Source: Agrobacterium larrymoorei
GTDB taxonomy: Bacteria > Pseudomonadota > Alphaproteobacteria > Rhizobiales > Rhizobiaceae
Length of the DNA stretch: 64,000 nucleotides
Direction: 5' to 3'
NCBI RefSeq assembly: GCF_005145045.1
Contig: NZ_CP039691.1
Span: forward strand, 2,182,001-2,246,000
Under the pieces are notes generated by a model. The model did no database searches and had not been told where the DNA came from. It saw only the letters and a list, made by a program, of their open reading frames with translations. Positions 63,612-64,000 of the stretch are shown piece by piece. Within the stretch, counting starts at the first letter, position 1; each line of letters opens with the position of its first letter. Both the position numbers and the translations under genes were made by a program.

Positions 63612-64000
63612 ATGAACGAATATTCCGACCGTATAAGGCAGGTGGCGACCGTCTTCACACCACAGGATTATACGATCACGAAATCATTTCTGGAGGCGAA
63701 TGGCATTCTTGTGCTGGGAACGCCTCACAATTTTATGCTCACGTCTATCCGCAAAGATGATGTCAGCGGCGGCGTGGGCATTCTCGTGCCGGAGAGGCAG
63801 GCTCAGGAAGCGATCAATCTGTTGATCGAGACAGACAAGCCTGAACCGCAACCCCCTCTAAAGGCGGCTCCGGTTAAGCCAGTCAAAGACGCTTTGACAG
63901 GCTGGCTCGCCTGGCTACGTGCTGTTTTTATTTATATTTTTATAGACAGCGGGAAGAGAGAAAACAAAGTTTCCATGAAGCGGATTATTCACGGTGAGTG
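63612..64000 (+). CDS. DUF2007-domain protein, 5' part only
   Basis: Starts at ATG 63612 with AGGA seven bases upstream and stays open to the window edge, so 129 residues are visible. The first ~75 residues ('VATVFTPQDYTITKSFLEANGILV', 'GGVGILVPERQAQEAINLL') match the DUF2007 putative signal-transducing domain, which resembles PII-like ferredoxin folds. A Pro/Lys linker and a hydrophobic segment ('WLRAVFIYIFI') follow. Function unknown. Confidence 0.7.
   Translation, partial: MNEYSDRIRQVATVFTPQDYTITKSFLEANGILVLGTPHNFMLTSIRKDDVSGGVGILVPERQAQEAINLLIETDKPEPQPPLKAAPVKPVKDALTGWLAWLRAVFIYIFIDSGKRENKVSMKRIIHGE

Overview
The window reads as the chromosome of a Rhizobiaceae bacterium, most like Agrobacterium/Rhizobium. 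The evidence is the gene order feuN-feuP-feuQ, ccmI-ccmE-ccmF-ccmH, degP, a two-component pair and glnE; a PleC/PdhS-type cell-cycle kinase beside pepN; a complete gene-transfer-agent (GTA) head-tail cluster; and many small palindromic intergenic repeats of rhizobial type. These are assignments from protein motifs and gene order, not from database searches.

Layout. 0-9.2 kb: the 3' end of a low-complexity gene, a small membrane protein, a class D beta-lactamase divergent from an AmpR/GcvA-like LysR regulator, a YegD-like Hsp70, a family-4-like uracil-DNA glycosylase, short ORFs, a compositionally distinct ELM1/GtrOC1-like gene, a winged-helix-like protein and an EamA exporter. 9.5-17.4 kb: a soluble chemoreceptor-like protein with the signalling tip first, pepN, a PleC-like kinase with a CtrA box upstream, and a membrane-anchored metallophosphoesterase. 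18-35.3 kb, mostly minus strand: VOC protein, PAP2 phosphatase with an autotransporter-type repeat, glnE, a two-component pair, degP, the cytochrome c maturation operon ccmI-E-F-H, a lipoprotein, and feuQ-feuP-feuN.

35.6-58.1 kb, minus strand: a GTA cluster read right to left (small terminase, large terminase, portal, gp3.5-like, prohead protease, major capsid, gp6 to gp15, then a holin-like gene). Every structural gene looks intact, but the cluster is about 22.5 kb long because of insertions. Two toxin-antitoxin modules, a GH19-type endolysin and a Dabb-domain gene lie between terminase and portal. A rhomboid protease gene sits on the opposite strand. An IS4-type element lies between protease and capsid. 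A complete IS481-type element with a 5-bp target duplication lies between capsid and gp6. Three copies of a MITE-like palindromic repeat occupy GTA gaps.

58.6-64 kb: a membrane alpha/beta-hydrolase, two small ORFs, a GH32 fructan/sucrose hydrolase, a SUFU-domain protein and the 5' part of a DUF2007 protein running off the end.

The main themes are envelope stress and signalling (FeuNPQ, DegP, a second two-component pair), cytochrome c biogenesis, nitrogen control (GlnE), cell-cycle control (PleC) and a domesticated phage. The insertions in the domesticated phage raise the question whether it is still made. No tRNA, rRNA or CRISPR array was seen.
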